Assembly (NCBI GenBank): GCA_900110015.1
Contig: FOCD01000003.1
Span: 186,001 to 250,000 of the forward strand
Source of the DNA: Terribacillus saccharophilus
GTDB taxonomy: Bacteria > Bacillota > Bacilli > Bacillales > Amphibacillaceae
Length of the DNA: 64,000 nucleotides
Direction of reading: 5' to 3'
Made by a program: the position numbers and the translations under genes
Part shown: piece by piece, positions 1 to 8,401 of the stretch
Layout: each line of letters starts with the position of its first letter
Numbering within the stretch: position 1 is the stretch's first letter
Notes under the pieces: model-generated
The model's input: only the letters and a program-made list of their open reading frames with translations
What the model was told of the DNA's origin: nothing
The model's database searches: none

Positions 1-1
1 G

Positions 2-1939
2 AATCATAGTTATGGATATTATGAAGCAAATAGTTATCTACTGCTATTAGTGGCTGCGGCAGGTTTCTTCTGTTACAGCAAAGAAAATGCAGAAGTTGTG
101 CTTATCAGTAAGATTGTTACACCAATTAGCTTGATTGCAGCGTTATTACTCGGTGGTTACCGTCTGTATACTGAAAATGAATTTTATCGTGAACAAGTTG
201 GTATTTCAGGACACGCGACTTGGATTGCATTGATAGCTATTGCAATTGCATTCCTTTGCCGTAGATATCAATACCGGCCACTGTTTTTATCGTTCTTCCT
301 AACCGGTCAAATCTTACAGAGTTACGCTGTTTTGCTCGCCATCTTTTCGTGGAATTTACCAGCAATCACCGTTACGATTGTTTCACTTATAAATGTCGGT
401 ATTCAGTTATTGGCTCTTCAAGTCTTTCGGAAACATCCATTATGGGTTGCCGTACTCGGCTCCATCATCGTGACATACGCATCACTGCAAAATCTATTCG
501 GAATAAGGGACCCAAATATATTAACCGCTTATGTGCTGTTATGCGGCGTGCTATTCTTTGCAGCTAGTCTATACATCAAGAAGAAGGCTCCAATTGGTTC
601 TGTCTACTTCTTCTGGTGCAGTCATGCTTTGATAATTTTTGGTACGCTATGGGTATTGCTTGTACAGTTGTTAGATTATGTTCCGCCTATCTGGCTTCTT
701 GTTCCGCTCGTCCAATTCGCGTTGTCTGCACATTTTGTGACGAGAACGATAGAAAAGTATATATTTGCAAATGCCAGTATTATAGTTGTTTTCCTTATCT
801 CGATCACTCATTTGGACCAGTACACAAATCTGAGTCATCAATTTACATTGGCAGCTGCTTTGACAACAGTTTGCATAGCCTTGGTATTTGCGCTTTTGCC
901 CAACTGGCGTTTTATACTGAAGATCAGCCTGCTGACTGCCTATAACATTATTCTGCTGTTCGCGTTAGCAGAGCTTACTATGCTTTTCTCCTGGCAAATC
1001 ATCCTGCTTGCCATCCTTGTCGGGGTAATTGCAATCTATCAGCAGCATCAATGGCAGCTAAGCATCATTTCTGCCGGTACATTGCTGTTACTTCTCACAA
1101 TTACGCTTCTCTACGGAAGCATCGGCCAAGAAATCCGTACAGCTTACTTACTGCTGGCGGGGGCAGCAGGATTAGCTATTACCAGCTTCAGTAATTACCA
1201 ATCTTTCGTTGCAGAAGCAGACAAGAATTCTGTTTGGAATAGAATAGATGTATATCGGATTGGCTCTATCGTTTATACCGTTGTAGGAAGTCTGGCGGGA
1301 GTTGCAGCGTATGAATCCGGCCTTGCTGATACACTGTTTGGTTTGACAGTTCCTGCACTGTTATTTGTGATCAGCATATCTACAGCACCTGCTGCTGAAA
1401 AACGTTATGTACGACTGGCAGCCATCGTATCTTGTTTGTATCCTTATATACTTGTGCTGCAGGTTGCAGACATAAGTCCGTATTTAACAACAGAGCTCTA
1501 TGTTGTGCCAATTGCATTACTAGTTCTTATCATCATGCGGCTGTTTTTCTACGATCCTGATGTGACACCGCATATCGAGTTAGTTTTGCTCACAATTGGT
1601 TTCGGCATCCTGGTGCTCGATGGACTGTCTACGATGACTATTTATGACGCCCTATCTCTCGGCAGTCTTTCTTTACTAGCTGCTGTCATTGGTTTCTTAC
1701 GAAAATATCGCGCGTATTTCTTAACGGGTACGATCACCGTCGTATTTAACTTATTCTTCAACACGCGCACGCTTTGGGGCAGCGCACCATGGTGGTTATA
1801 TCTTATTGGAGCCGGCTTCCTGCTGATTGCTTCTGCCAGCTTTATTGAATATCAGAAGCAAAAGCACGACAGAACCACCGAATCTCTGCTGCAAGCAAGC
1901 AAATCCAGGTGGACAAAATGGTTTAAGCAATACAAATAA
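2..1939 (+). CDS. Large multi-pass membrane protein, 5'-truncated by window edge
   Basis: The reading frame is open from base 2, so the true start lies outside the window; the GTG at 50 is only the first start-like codon inside it. The visible 645 residues are almost entirely hydrophobic, with well over a dozen predicted membrane spans, short loops, and a short charged tail rich in Lys/Arg. The C-terminal stretch around PWWLYLIGAGFLL resembles the end of the large Bacillaceae membrane proteins annotated with DUF2157-like or SCO7613 C-terminal domains. No catalytic motif is recognised and the function is unknown. It ends at a strong terminator shared with the convergent aldo/keto reductase gene. 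Confidence 0.8.
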   Translation, partial: NHSYGYYEANSYLLLLVAAAGFFCYSKENAEVVLISKIVTPISLIAALLLGGYRLYTENEFYREQVGISGHATWIALIAIAIAFLCRRYQYRPLFLSFFLTGQILQSYAVLLAIFSWNLPAITVTIVSLINVGIQLLALQVFRKHPLWVAVLGSIIVTYASLQNLFGIRDPNILTAYVLLCGVLFFAASLYIKKKAPIGSVYFFWCSHALIIFGTLWVLLVQLLDYVPPIWLLVPLVQFALSAHFVTRTIEKYIFANASIIVVFLISITHLDQYTNLSHQFTLAAALTTVCIALVFALLPNWRFILKISLLTAYNIILLFALAELTMLFSWQIILLAILVGVIAIYQQHQWQLSIISAGTLLLLLTITLLYGSIGQEIRTAYLLLAGAAGLAITSFSNYQSFVAEADKNSVWNRIDVYRIGSIVYTVVGSLAGVAAYESGLADTLFGLTVPALLFVISISTAPAAEKRYVRLAAIVSCLYPYILVLQVADISPYLTTELYVVPIALLVLIIMRLFFYDPDVTPHIELVLLTIGFGILVLDGLSTMTIYDALSLGSLSLLAAVIGFLRKYRAYFLTGTITVVFNLFFNTRTLWGSAPWWLYLIGAGFLLIASASFIEYQKQKHDRTTESLLQASKSRWTKWFKQYK

Positions 1940-1984
1940 AAGAAAGGAAGCTGTCTGCGTATAGACAGCTTCCTTTCTTTTTTA
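1938..1984. terminator. Bidirectional rho-independent terminator
   Basis: 17-bp perfect inverted repeat (AAGAAAGGAAGCTGTCT at 1940-1956 and its complement at 1963-1979) with a 6-nt loop, T-rich on both exits. It lies between convergent stop codons and can serve both genes. Confidence 0.9.
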
Positions 1985-1985
1985 T

Positions 1986-2813
1986 TTAAAAATCGAATTC
2001 ATCCGGATGCGGTCCGCTGCGGGTACCATCATCCAATTGATCCAAACGCTCCATATCTTCTGGTTGAATTTCGAAATCAAAGACTTCCTTATTTTCAATA
2101 ATACGTTTTTCTGTCATTGATTTTGGTATCGTGATGACATCATGCTGAATATCCCAGCGAAGTACAATCTGAGCCGGTGACTTCCCGTATTTAGCAGAAA
2201 GCTCCTGCAGCAAAGGCTGCGCTAGTAGCTCTCCGTTCATAAGCGGAGACCAAGCTTCCAAAAGAATACCCTTTTCCTTCGTGTATGCACGCAGCTGCTC
2301 TTGGATTAAACGCGGGTGGAATTCTACCTGATTGACTGCTGGCACAACAGATGCGGCAATTAATAATTTTTCTAGATGATGTACTTGGAAGTTGCTTACA
2401 CCAATCGCTTTCACTTTCTTCTCTTGGTACAGTTCTTCCAGTGCTCGATAGGCTTCTAAGAACTTATCTTTTCCAGGCCAATGGATTAAATAAAGATCTA
2501 GATACTCAAGCTGCATTTTCTCCAAGCTCTCTTGATAAGCTGCTTTTGTTTGTTCAAACGTCAGCCCTGCATTCCACACTTTAGATGTGACAAATAGCTC
2601 TTCTCTTTTCACTAAACCTGCTTGGATGGCCCGGTTAATCCCTTGACCGACACTTGCCTCGTTTCCGTAAATAGCAGCTGTATCAATGCTGCGATAGCCT
2701 TGCTCAATAGCAAAGTAGACTTTATCAGCTAAATCCTTTCCATCTTCTACACGGAAGACACCGTAACCTAGTATTGGCATAGAGTTGCCGTTATTGAGCT
2801 TTACTGATTTCAT
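1986..2813 (-). CDS. ytbE: Aldo/keto reductase, YtbE-like
   Basis: A 275-residue NADPH-dependent aldo/keto reductase (TIM barrel) that reduces aldehydes or ketones; the natural substrate is not deducible. Seen: the N-terminal MPILGYGVF strand, DTAAIYGNE carrying the catalytic Asp and Tyr, the LIHWPG segment with the active-site His, IGVSNF, NQVEFHP, and the IPKS cofactor-binding motif near the C-terminus. The C-terminus PHPDEFDF is close to B. subtilis YtbE as recalled. The ATG has an AAAGGAGA Shine-Dalgarno and overlaps the end of the upstream MFS gene by 23 bases, so the two are translated from one message. The HxlR gene at 4129 lies beyond, reproducing the B. subtilis ytcD/ytbD/ytbE group. 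Confidence 0.93.
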   Translation of the reverse strand: MKSVKLNNGNSMPILGYGVFRVEDGKDLADKVYFAIEQGYRSIDTAAIYGNEASVGQGINRAIQAGLVKREELFVTSKVWNAGLTFEQTKAAYQESLEKMQLEYLDLYLIHWPGKDKFLEAYRALEELYQEKKVKAIGVSNFQVHHLEKLLIAASVVPAVNQVEFHPRLIQEQLRAYTKEKGILLEAWSPLMNGELLAQPLLQELSAKYGKSPAQIVLRWDIQHDVITIPKSMTEKRIIENKEVFDFEIQPEDMERLDQLDDGTRSGPHPDEFDF

Positions 2814-3990
2814 GAGATATTTCTCCTTTGTTTTCTAGTTTTCTCGAAATTGCTGTTAAACCAACTGCTGCTGCAACCATAATGGCTGCTACCCAGCTTG
2901 TATGAAGCAGGCCCAGTCGCTCTGTAATGACTCCGCCCAAATAAGATCCAAGGGCAATTCCAGCGTTGAAAGCCGCAATATTCCAGGCAGAAGCTATATC
3001 GACTGCCTGCGGTACGAGCCGTTCGGCAAGCACAACGATATACGACTGCAAACCCGGAACGTTCATAAACGCGAACAATCCCATAAGCAGAATAAACAGC
3101 AAGCCGATTCCTTTGACTGGTAACGTGATGTACAAAGCTGCAAGCACAATTGCCTGTATGGCAAACATATAAAATAAAGCATGAACCGGCCGCCTATTCG
3201 CAAGTCTTCCACCTGCAATATTCCCGACTGCTACCGCCACACCATATACAAGCAGCAGCCATGTCACAGTCTCTGGCTGAAATCCGCTTATTTGCTGCAG
3301 AAGTGGTGACAAATACGTAAAGACAACGAATGTTCCTCCATAACCGAGCGCTGTAATAAGCAGAACAAGTACGATAGGTAGTGACCGTAAGAGGCTAGTT
3401 TGATCTTTGAGGCGAACTTTGACGCCTTTAGGCAGTGTATTTGGCAGCAATGCCAGATTAGCCAAGCTAGCGAGAATCCCAATAACTACGATGAATAGAA
3501 AAGCGATTCGCCAATCCAGCTGCTGACCGATGAATGTGCCGAATGGAACTCCCGTTATAGTCGCTACGGTAAGTCCAGTGAACATGATACTTATTGCTCC
3601 TGCCCGCTTATTTGGCGGAACTAAACTAGCAGCAATTGTCGAGCCGATAGACATAAATACGCCGTGCGCAAGCGCTGAGATGAAACGAGCGGTCAGCAAA
3701 ACAGACATATTAGGAGCCACAGCGGCAATACTATTACCTATTAAAAAGACAAGCATAACCAATAGAAGCTGCTTCTTTTTCGGTATACTGGAAAGCATCG
3801 GTGTCAGGATCGGAGCACCGACGACGACCCCGATGGCATATAGGGACACTGTAAGTCCGGCCGCCTGCACTGATGAGTGAAAGTCATCCACAATCAACGG
3901 CAACAGACCCACACTGATGAATTCTGTTGTGCCAATCGCAAAAGCTGTAATAGCCAAAGCGATCAAGGCAAAGGTTTGTTTTCCTTTCAT
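2791..3990 (-). CDS. ytbD: MFS drug/metabolite exporter, YtbD-like
   Basis: A 399-residue, 12-span major facilitator of the DHA1 drug:H+ antiporter type. Features: N-terminal FAIGTTEFISVGLLPLI (typical of arabinose-efflux/chloramphenicol-resistance-like MFS), RFISALAHGVFMSIG in span 4, and MFTGLTVATITGVPFGTFIG, the antiporter signature with its conserved Gly/Pro in span 5. First gene of a two-gene operon with the aldo/keto reductase, transcribed divergently from an HxlR-type repressor. Inference: an efflux/detoxification module induced by an electrophile or redox stress. The substrate is unknown. Confidence 0.92.
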   Translation of the reverse strand: MKGKQTFALIALAITAFAIGTTEFISVGLLPLIVDDFHSSVQAAGLTVSLYAIGVVVGAPILTPMLSSIPKKKQLLLVMLVFLIGNSIAAVAPNMSVLLTARFISALAHGVFMSIGSTIAASLVPPNKRAGAISIMFTGLTVATITGVPFGTFIGQQLDWRIAFLFIVVIGILASLANLALLPNTLPKGVKVRLKDQTSLLRSLPIVLVLLITALGYGGTFVVFTYLSPLLQQISGFQPETVTWLLLVYGVAVAVGNIAGGRLANRRPVHALFYMFAIQAIVLAALYITLPVKGIGLLFILLMGLFAFMNVPGLQSYIVVLAERLVPQAVDIASAWNIAAFNAGIALGSYLGGVITERLGLLHTSWVAAIMVAAAVGLTAISRKLENKGEISHEISKAQ

Positions 3991-4070
3991 ATTACATTTC
4001 CTTTCCGATTCTTTTATCTCCCGCCTCAGCCGGAGTAATGTTATTATGTCGTATGGGATTCATATTGAAC

Positions 4071-4108
4071 AGTACGTACTTTTTTGTGCCATAGGCACCA
4101 TTTAGTAC
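4071..4108. promoter_or_regulatory. Candidate HxlR operator region (nested inverted repeats)
   Basis: In the divergent 138-bp spacer between ytbD and ytcD there is a perfect 10-bp palindrome AGTACGTACT (4071-4080), a 5-bp inverted repeat GTGCC-ATA-GGCAC (4086-4098), and a further AGTAC (4104-4108) pairing with the GTACT at 4076-4080. This nesting just upstream of the HxlR gene is what an autoregulatory dimer site would look like. Assignment to YtcD is inference. Confidence 0.5.
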
Positions 4109-4128
4109 CTATATAAGGAGAATAGACG

Positions 4129-4488
4129 ATGCAAAAGAAATATAATATTAGTGTCGAAGCAACACTTGAAGTGATCGGCGGGAAGTGGAAAACCGTTATT
4201 CTTTGCCATCTGACACACGGAAAGAAACGGACAAGCGAATTAAAGCGGCTTATGCCGAATATCTCCCAAAAAATGCTCACTCAGCAGCTCCGGGAGTTGG
4301 AGGCAGATGGAATTATTAATCGTATCCAATACCACGAGCTACCGCCGCGTGTCGAATACGAGCTGAGCGAGTATGGATGGAGTTTGAAAGTGATACTAGA
4401 TTCCTTGTGCAGCTGGGGTGAATCTCACATCGTCAAGGTATATGGAAATAAAGAAGACTATCTGGAAAAGACGTATCTAAACGAATGA
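4129..4488 (+). CDS. ytcD: HxlR-family transcriptional regulator, YtcD-like
   Basis: A 119-residue winged-helix DNA-binding protein of the HxlR (MarR-like) family, usually dimeric and often sensing electrophiles or redox state. Seen: the diagnostic LEVIGGKWKTVILCHL near the N-terminus, SELKRLMPNISQKMLTQQLRELEADGII (recognition helix and wing), and the family YELSEYG motif. Cys33 in VILCHL is in the N-terminal half, where YodB-like members carry a redox-sensing Cys, but sensing here is not shown. The start follows ATAAGGAGAATAGACG. Divergent from ytbD-ytbE, whose repression it most likely controls. Confidence 0.92.
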   Translation: MQKKYNISVEATLEVIGGKWKTVILCHLTHGKKRTSELKRLMPNISQKMLTQQLRELEADGIINRIQYHELPPRVEYELSEYGWSLKVILDSLCSWGESHIVKVYGNKEDYLEKTYLNE

Positions 4489-4524
4489 AAACAGCTATAG
4501 CATAGTCGCTATAGCTGTTTTTTC
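4487..4524. terminator. Bidirectional terminator between ytcD and ptsG
   Basis: AAAACAGCTATAGC (4488-4501) and its complement (4508-4521) form a 14-bp stem with a 6-nt loop followed by TTTTTT on the plus strand and a T-rich run on the minus strand. It lies between convergent stop codons. Confidence 0.88.
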
Positions 4525-6612
4525 TTAAAATGTTTCGATTTTAACTTTGTTTTTCTGTTCCGCTTTGACTTGCTCTCCCTCTTTGAAGACAACTCTTTCA
4601 GCAGATCCCAGATTCGTGAACACAACCGGCGTCAGCAAGGATGGGACGTGTGGTTCAATTTTTGTGAGATCAGCTTCTGCGATCTTTTGACCCGCAGTGA
4701 CCCAGTCCCCCTCTTTCACGAATACCTCGAGTCCATCACCCTTCAAATTAACTGTTTCCAATCCGATGTGGATCAGCACCTCACGACCAGTGTCTGCCTC
4801 CAAGCCAATGGCATGCTTTGTCGGGAAAATGTTGATGACTTTCCCGTTAACCGGAGAAACGACTGTCCCATCGACAGGTTCGATTGCAAAGCCATCTCCC
4901 ATCAATTTTTCAGAGAAGACCACATCCGGTACGTCTTCCAAGTGCCGAAGTGTTCCAGACATCGGGATAACAAATACATCCGCTTTCGGATCATTCTGAA
5001 GTGGGTTTGATATAGCATTCCCGACCACTTCTGTCGCAGATGCAGCTTCAATTTGCGGGCTCGAACTTTTGCCAGTTATAATATCCTGCATCTGCTCTTT
5101 CAGCCCTTCCGATTTCGGTCCAAAGATAGCTTGCATATTGTTGCCGACTTCCAGCACACCCGCTGCTCCTAGTTTCTTCAGTGCATTTTTATCAACTTTG
5201 TTTTTATCATTCACTGTGACTCGAAGACGTGTGAGACATGCGTCTAAATACTTGATATTTTCTTTATTACCCATTGCTTCAAGCACGTGATACGCTATTC
5301 CTCCAGTCTTAGCATTACTTTCGTTTGTTACTTCTTCCACTCCTCTTTCACGGCCTGGCGTCATGAGATTGAATTTACGAATAGCAAATCGGAATCCAAA
5401 ATAGTAGATTACCGCAAAAACCAGCCCTACTGGAATGACCAGCCACCAATCAGTCCGGTTTGGCAGTATCCCGTACAGGAAGAAATCAATGAATCCACCG
5501 GAGAATGTCATTCCGACTTTAATATCCAGCATGTACATCGTCATATAGGAGAGCCCGGCAAATACACAGTGTACAGCGTACAATAGTGGTGCTACGAACA
5601 GGAAAGAGAAATCCAGCGGTTCGGTGATTCCTGTCAAAAAGGAAGTCAGTGCCGCCGACCCCATCAACCCAGCAACAACTTTCTTCCTTTTGGGGCTTGC
5701 TTCGTGATAAATAGCCAACGCTGCCGCAGGTAAGCCGAACATCATGAACGGATATCTTCCTGTCATGAATGTACCTGCTGTCAGTTCTGCCCCGTCTCTG
5801 ATTTGTGCCATGAAAATACGCTGATCCCCACGGATCAGTTCACCAGCCGCATTTGTATAGCTGAAGAATTCATACCAAAACGGTGAATAAAAGATATGAT
5901 GCAATCCGAACGGAATCAACGCCCGCTCAATGACACCGAAAATGAAAGCCGTCAGCGTCATATTGGAAGATAACAGGCCACTCGAGAAGCTATTCAATCC
6001 ATGTTGGATTGGCGGCCAGACTACAAGCATCATCAGACCAAGCGCCAATGCCGCAATAGATGTCACGATTGGAACAAAACGCTTCCCGGCGAAGAACCCC
6101 AGATACTGCGGCAATTCAATCTTATAAAATCTATTGAACATAATGGCTGCCAGCACACCGACAATGATCCCGCCGAATACTCCTGTGGCGAGAGTCGGGA
6201 TTCCAAGCATCGTCGTATAGGCCGGATTATTCCCCGCAAAGAATTCTGCTTGTTCCACAGCACCTTCCGGAACACTGCCATTAGCGATAAGCACCGCCCC
6301 CATCGTCGCGTTCATGGTCAGATAACCGATGATCGCAGCAATACCTGCCACGCCATCCCCATTCGCAAGTCCAATGGCAACACCCACCGCAAATAGCAAC
6401 GGTAAGTTATCAAATACGATATAGCCGGCACTTTGCATGACCGAAGCAATGAGCTGCACCCAAGCATTGTTCAAAAAGCCGATATTCCCAATCAAATCCG
6501 GGTTCTGCAATGCATCTCCCAATGCCAGCAAAATACCGGCAGCAGGAAGGATTGCGACAGGCAGCATAAGTGCTCGTCCAATCTTCTGCAAAACACCAAA
6601 AGCATTTTTCAT
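4525..6612 (-). CDS. ptsG: PTS glucose-specific EIICBA permease
   Basis: A 695-residue membrane phosphotransferase that imports glucose and phosphorylates it at C6. Domain order is EIIC (about 1-420, opening [20 protein letters not shown], with [15 protein letters not shown] and [11 protein letters not shown]), EIIB (about 440-520, phosphocysteine Cys459 in [11 protein letters not shown]), and EIIA (about 545-690, His600 in TKHAIG and phosphohistidine His615 in LIHIGLETV). Length and sequence match B. subtilis PtsG closely. Transcription comes from the glcT side through a RAT/terminator leader, so expression should need GlcT antitermination. Its EIIA domain is the likely donor for the EIIA-less MalP at 27139. 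Confidence 0.97.
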   Translation of the reverse strand: MKNAFGVLQKIGRALMLPVAILPAAGILLALGDALQNPDLIGNIGFLNNAWVQLIASVMQSAGYIVFDNLPLLFAVGVAIGLANGDGVAGIAAIIGYLTMNATMGAVLIANGSVPEGAVEQAEFFAGNNPAYTTMLGIPTLATGVFGGIIVGVLAAIMFNRFYKIELPQYLGFFAGKRFVPIVTSIAALALGLMMLVVWPPIQHGLNSFSSGLLSSNMTLTAFIFGVIERALIPFGLHHIFYSPFWYEFFSYTNAAGELIRGDQRIFMAQIRDGAELTAGTFMTGRYPFMMFGLPAAALAIYHEASPKRKKVVAGLMGSAALTSFLTGITEPLDFSFLFVAPLLYAVHCVFAGLSYMTMYMLDIKVGMTFSGGFIDFFLYGILPNRTDWWLVIPVGLVFAVIYYFGFRFAIRKFNLMTPGRERGVEEVTNESNAKTGGIAYHVLEAMGNKENIKYLDACLTRLRVTVNDKNKVDKNALKKLGAAGVLEVGNNMQAIFGPKSEGLKEQMQDIITGKSSSPQIEAASATEVVGNAISNPLQNDPKADVFVIPMSGTLRHLEDVPDVVFSEKLMGDGFAIEPVDGTVVSPVNGKVINIFPTKHAIGLEADTGREVLIHIGLETVNLKGDGLEVFVKEGDWVTAGQKIAEADLTKIEPHVPSLLTPVVFTNLGSAERVVFKEGEQVKAEQKNKVKIETF

Positions 6613-6661
6613 CTTCTTGACCTCCGATTTTCACGGTTGATAACGGTTACAAATAAGCTAA

Positions 6662-6736
6662 TAAAAAAGACATGAGCGATAAAGAATATTACACAAAAAG
6701 AATAAGATTCTTCTTGCGCATCCTTTTATCCTCATG
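6662..6736 (-). terminator. ptsG leader terminator, controlled by GlcT
   Basis: Minus strand: CATGAG-GATAAA (plus coordinates 6725-6736) pairs with TTTATC-G-CTCATG (6671-6683), followed by TCTTTTTTAT. An inner AAGAAT-CTT-ATTCTT hairpin lies inside the loop. The 5' arm shares bases with the RAT element at 6731-6758, so antiterminator and terminator are mutually exclusive, as in the known B. subtilis ptsG leader. Confidence 0.82.
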
Positions 6737-6758
6737 CCTGATTAGTTCAGTTACACGT
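6731..6758 (-). promoter_or_regulatory. RAT (ribonucleic antiterminator) site for GlcT
   Basis: Minus-strand ACGTGTAACTGA...TCAGGCATGAG forms a short stem (CTGA/TCAG) with conserved flanking bases, as GlcT/SacY-family RATs do, and overlaps the 5' arm of the downstream terminator. It lies between glcT and ptsG. Confidence 0.8.
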
Positions 6759-6774
6759 ATAAATGTAATGCACA

Positions 6775-7617
6775 TTATAATTTATTGGTCAAACGGTACA
6801 GATGCAAAGTGAGATAGACCGTCTCCGCTTCTTGCACTGGACGTTTTAACGTTTGCTGTAATATTTTGACTAGCTTCCAAGCAGTATTATAGCATAGCGG
6901 GTATTCATTTTTCAATAGGGTCATAATCTTGTCCGGCTCTCGGACTTCCTCTCCCCGTTTTATCCTGTCGATTGCAAATCGGAAATGACGGACGAGTCTT
7001 ATATAATTGATGCTTTCGCGATCCACTGTAATGGCTAAACTCTTCTCGATTACCTGGAACATCTGTGCGATAAGTCTTGTATATTGACTTAGCTCTCCTA
7101 CTGGCTGATTAATACAGGCACTATGAATATGCAAGGCGATAAAACCGATTTCCCCGTCTGGAAGTTCGATGCCAAGCCGTTCGTTTAATAATGATACTGC
7201 CTCACTAGCTACTGTATATTCTTTTGGATAAATGAATTTTGTTTCCACAGCAAAGGGGTTTTTGATACCTAAGCCTTGTTCCAGCCGTTTCATCGCAAAA
7301 GCTAAATGGTCCGTCAATCCGACATGGATATGTTCATTCAGCGGATGCTCCATTCGTTTTGCTATTAAATAAATCACATCATTCATTACTGCAACAAGCT
7401 CTTCATCGATATGATTCAGCATCTGTTTGTAGCTGTTTTGCTCTTTTTCATCTTGAAGGACAAACAGCTTTTCAAATGCACCTTCCTCCAATCTGCTGCC
7501 TGCTTTCTTCCCGAAACCAACTCCTTTACCGATCAGGACGACTTCTTTCGCTGCTTCGTTTTCAGCAATAAGTACATTGTTGTTCAACACCTTTTGGACA
7601 GAAAAGGAATTCCCCAT
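6775..7617 (-). CDS. glcT: BglG-family transcriptional antiterminator GlcT
   Basis: A 280-residue RNA-binding antiterminator. Residues 1-60 are the CAT RNA-binding domain (VLNNNVLIAEN, VVLIGKGVGFGKK). Two PTS regulation domains follow, with the conserved phosphorylatable histidines visible at His104 (LTDHLAFA) and His163 (ALHIHS) in PRD1 and His211 and His272 (LTLHLYRL) in PRD2. Without glucose PtsG phosphorylates GlcT and inactivates it; with glucose it binds the RAT in the ptsG leader and prevents termination. The segment EYPLCYNTAWKLVKILQQTLK is nearly identical to B. subtilis GlcT as recalled. ptsG follows directly after the 162-bp leader. Confidence 0.96.
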   Translation of the reverse strand: MGNSFSVQKVLNNNVLIAENEAAKEVVLIGKGVGFGKKAGSRLEEGAFEKLFVLQDEKEQNSYKQMLNHIDEELVAVMNDVIYLIAKRMEHPLNEHIHVGLTDHLAFAMKRLEQGLGIKNPFAVETKFIYPKEYTVASEAVSLLNERLGIELPDGEIGFIALHIHSACINQPVGELSQYTRLIAQMFQVIEKSLAITVDRESINYIRLVRHFRFAIDRIKRGEEVREPDKIMTLLKNEYPLCYNTAWKLVKILQQTLKRPVQEAETVYLTLHLYRLTNKL

Positions 7618-7647
7618 AGATTATCTCCTTTTATTATTCATACCGAT

Positions 7648-7677
7648 ATTGTAATAGATAATTAGTCCTTTGTGTAA
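7648..7677 (-). promoter_or_regulatory. Putative sigma-A promoter of glcT
   Basis: Minus strand TTACAC (plus 7672-7677), an 18-nt spacer and TACAAT (plus 7648-7653) lie 30 bp upstream of the glcT start. The match is moderate and no other candidate in the spacer is better. Confidence 0.45.
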
Positions 7678-7705
7678 CTTTTTGAATCCGCTTTCTTTCC
7701 TATAT

Positions 7706-7738
7706 AGAAAAAATGTATAGCTATTTTTTGCTATACAC
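7706..7738 (-). terminator. Terminator of the unknown gene at 7743
   Basis: Minus strand GTATAGC, an 8-nt loop, GCTATAC, then ATTTTTTC. It immediately follows the stop of the 164-residue gene. Confidence 0.75.
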
Positions 7739-7742
7739 TTCT

Positions 7743-8237
7743 TTATACGGGCTCTGGTATCGATGTATGCAATAATAAATCCGCGAAATTACGCGTTAGC
7801 GGCAAGGCATCGTCCAGGCTGCGGGAAGTACCATATGCATAAAGGAACGGGCTATGCTTCTTTTTCCTGATAGCAACACGGCAGCTGGCTTCTTTATATT
7901 TCTCTCGTACATCCATACACGCCAGCAGCTGGTCGAATGTCAGGATTGCGATTTCTCCGCCAAGAAGATCTTTCTTACTGCAGATCAGCACAAACAGCTG
8001 GTGTCGCTCTTCATCAGACCATTGCAGCAGACGTTCTCTTTCTTCATCCGAGAAGCGGAAATTCCACGTATTAGTGGAGCTTGTCGCGTACTTGGAGTAC
8101 ACTTTCATCCGATTCGATCCTGTTTCCAGCTGGTAAACCCGTCTTTCCTTACTTTCTTCGATCAGTGCAGGTACAATCTGCATGGATACAAGCTTAGAAA
8201 GGAAGGCACCATAATAATAATCATATTTGTTCAACAT
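7743..8237 (-). CDS. Hypothetical protein, 164 aa
   Basis: I do not recognise this family. The start was placed at the ATG at 8237 (MLNKYDYYYG) because ACAGGAGC lies at proper spacing before it; the 14 upstream residues of the longer frame have no Shine-Dalgarno. The protein is soluble, charged and about 20 kDa with no signal peptide. Visible segments are a Tyr-rich N-terminus, YSKYATSSTNTWNFRFSDEE, a run of alternating charges (EERERLLQWSDEERHQLF) likely helical, GGEIAILTFDQLL, and a basic IRKKKHSPF. The beta-strand/charged-loop pattern might suit a small nuclease-like or ligand-binding fold, but no catalytic motif is evident. It is monocistronic, with its own terminator. Confidence 0.75.
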   Translation of the reverse strand: MLNKYDYYYGAFLSKLVSMQIVPALIEESKERRVYQLETGSNRMKVYSKYATSSTNTWNFRFSDEERERLLQWSDEERHQLFVLICSKKDLLGGEIAILTFDQLLACMDVREKYKEASCRVAIRKKKHSPFLYAYGTSRSLDDALPLTRNFADLLLHTSIPEPV

Positions 8238-8401
8238 ACAATCGTTGCTCCTGTCTTTGTTGTTCCAACAGTATAGCATGGCCGCAAGTTTTTTTGCAGA
8301 TGCCTGTTACAAATAATAACTCGCTTACGAATGAGCATTTTGTTTGCTACCTTTTTCACAAGACTCTAGAATATAGTCCATACAAAGGAGGAATATTTCC
8401 C

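Noticed and set aside
4570-5010. 146-codon plus-strand frame over ptsG
   Set aside because: It lies antisense to a strongly recognised gene, has no ribosome site, and its translation is low-complexity and unlike any protein.
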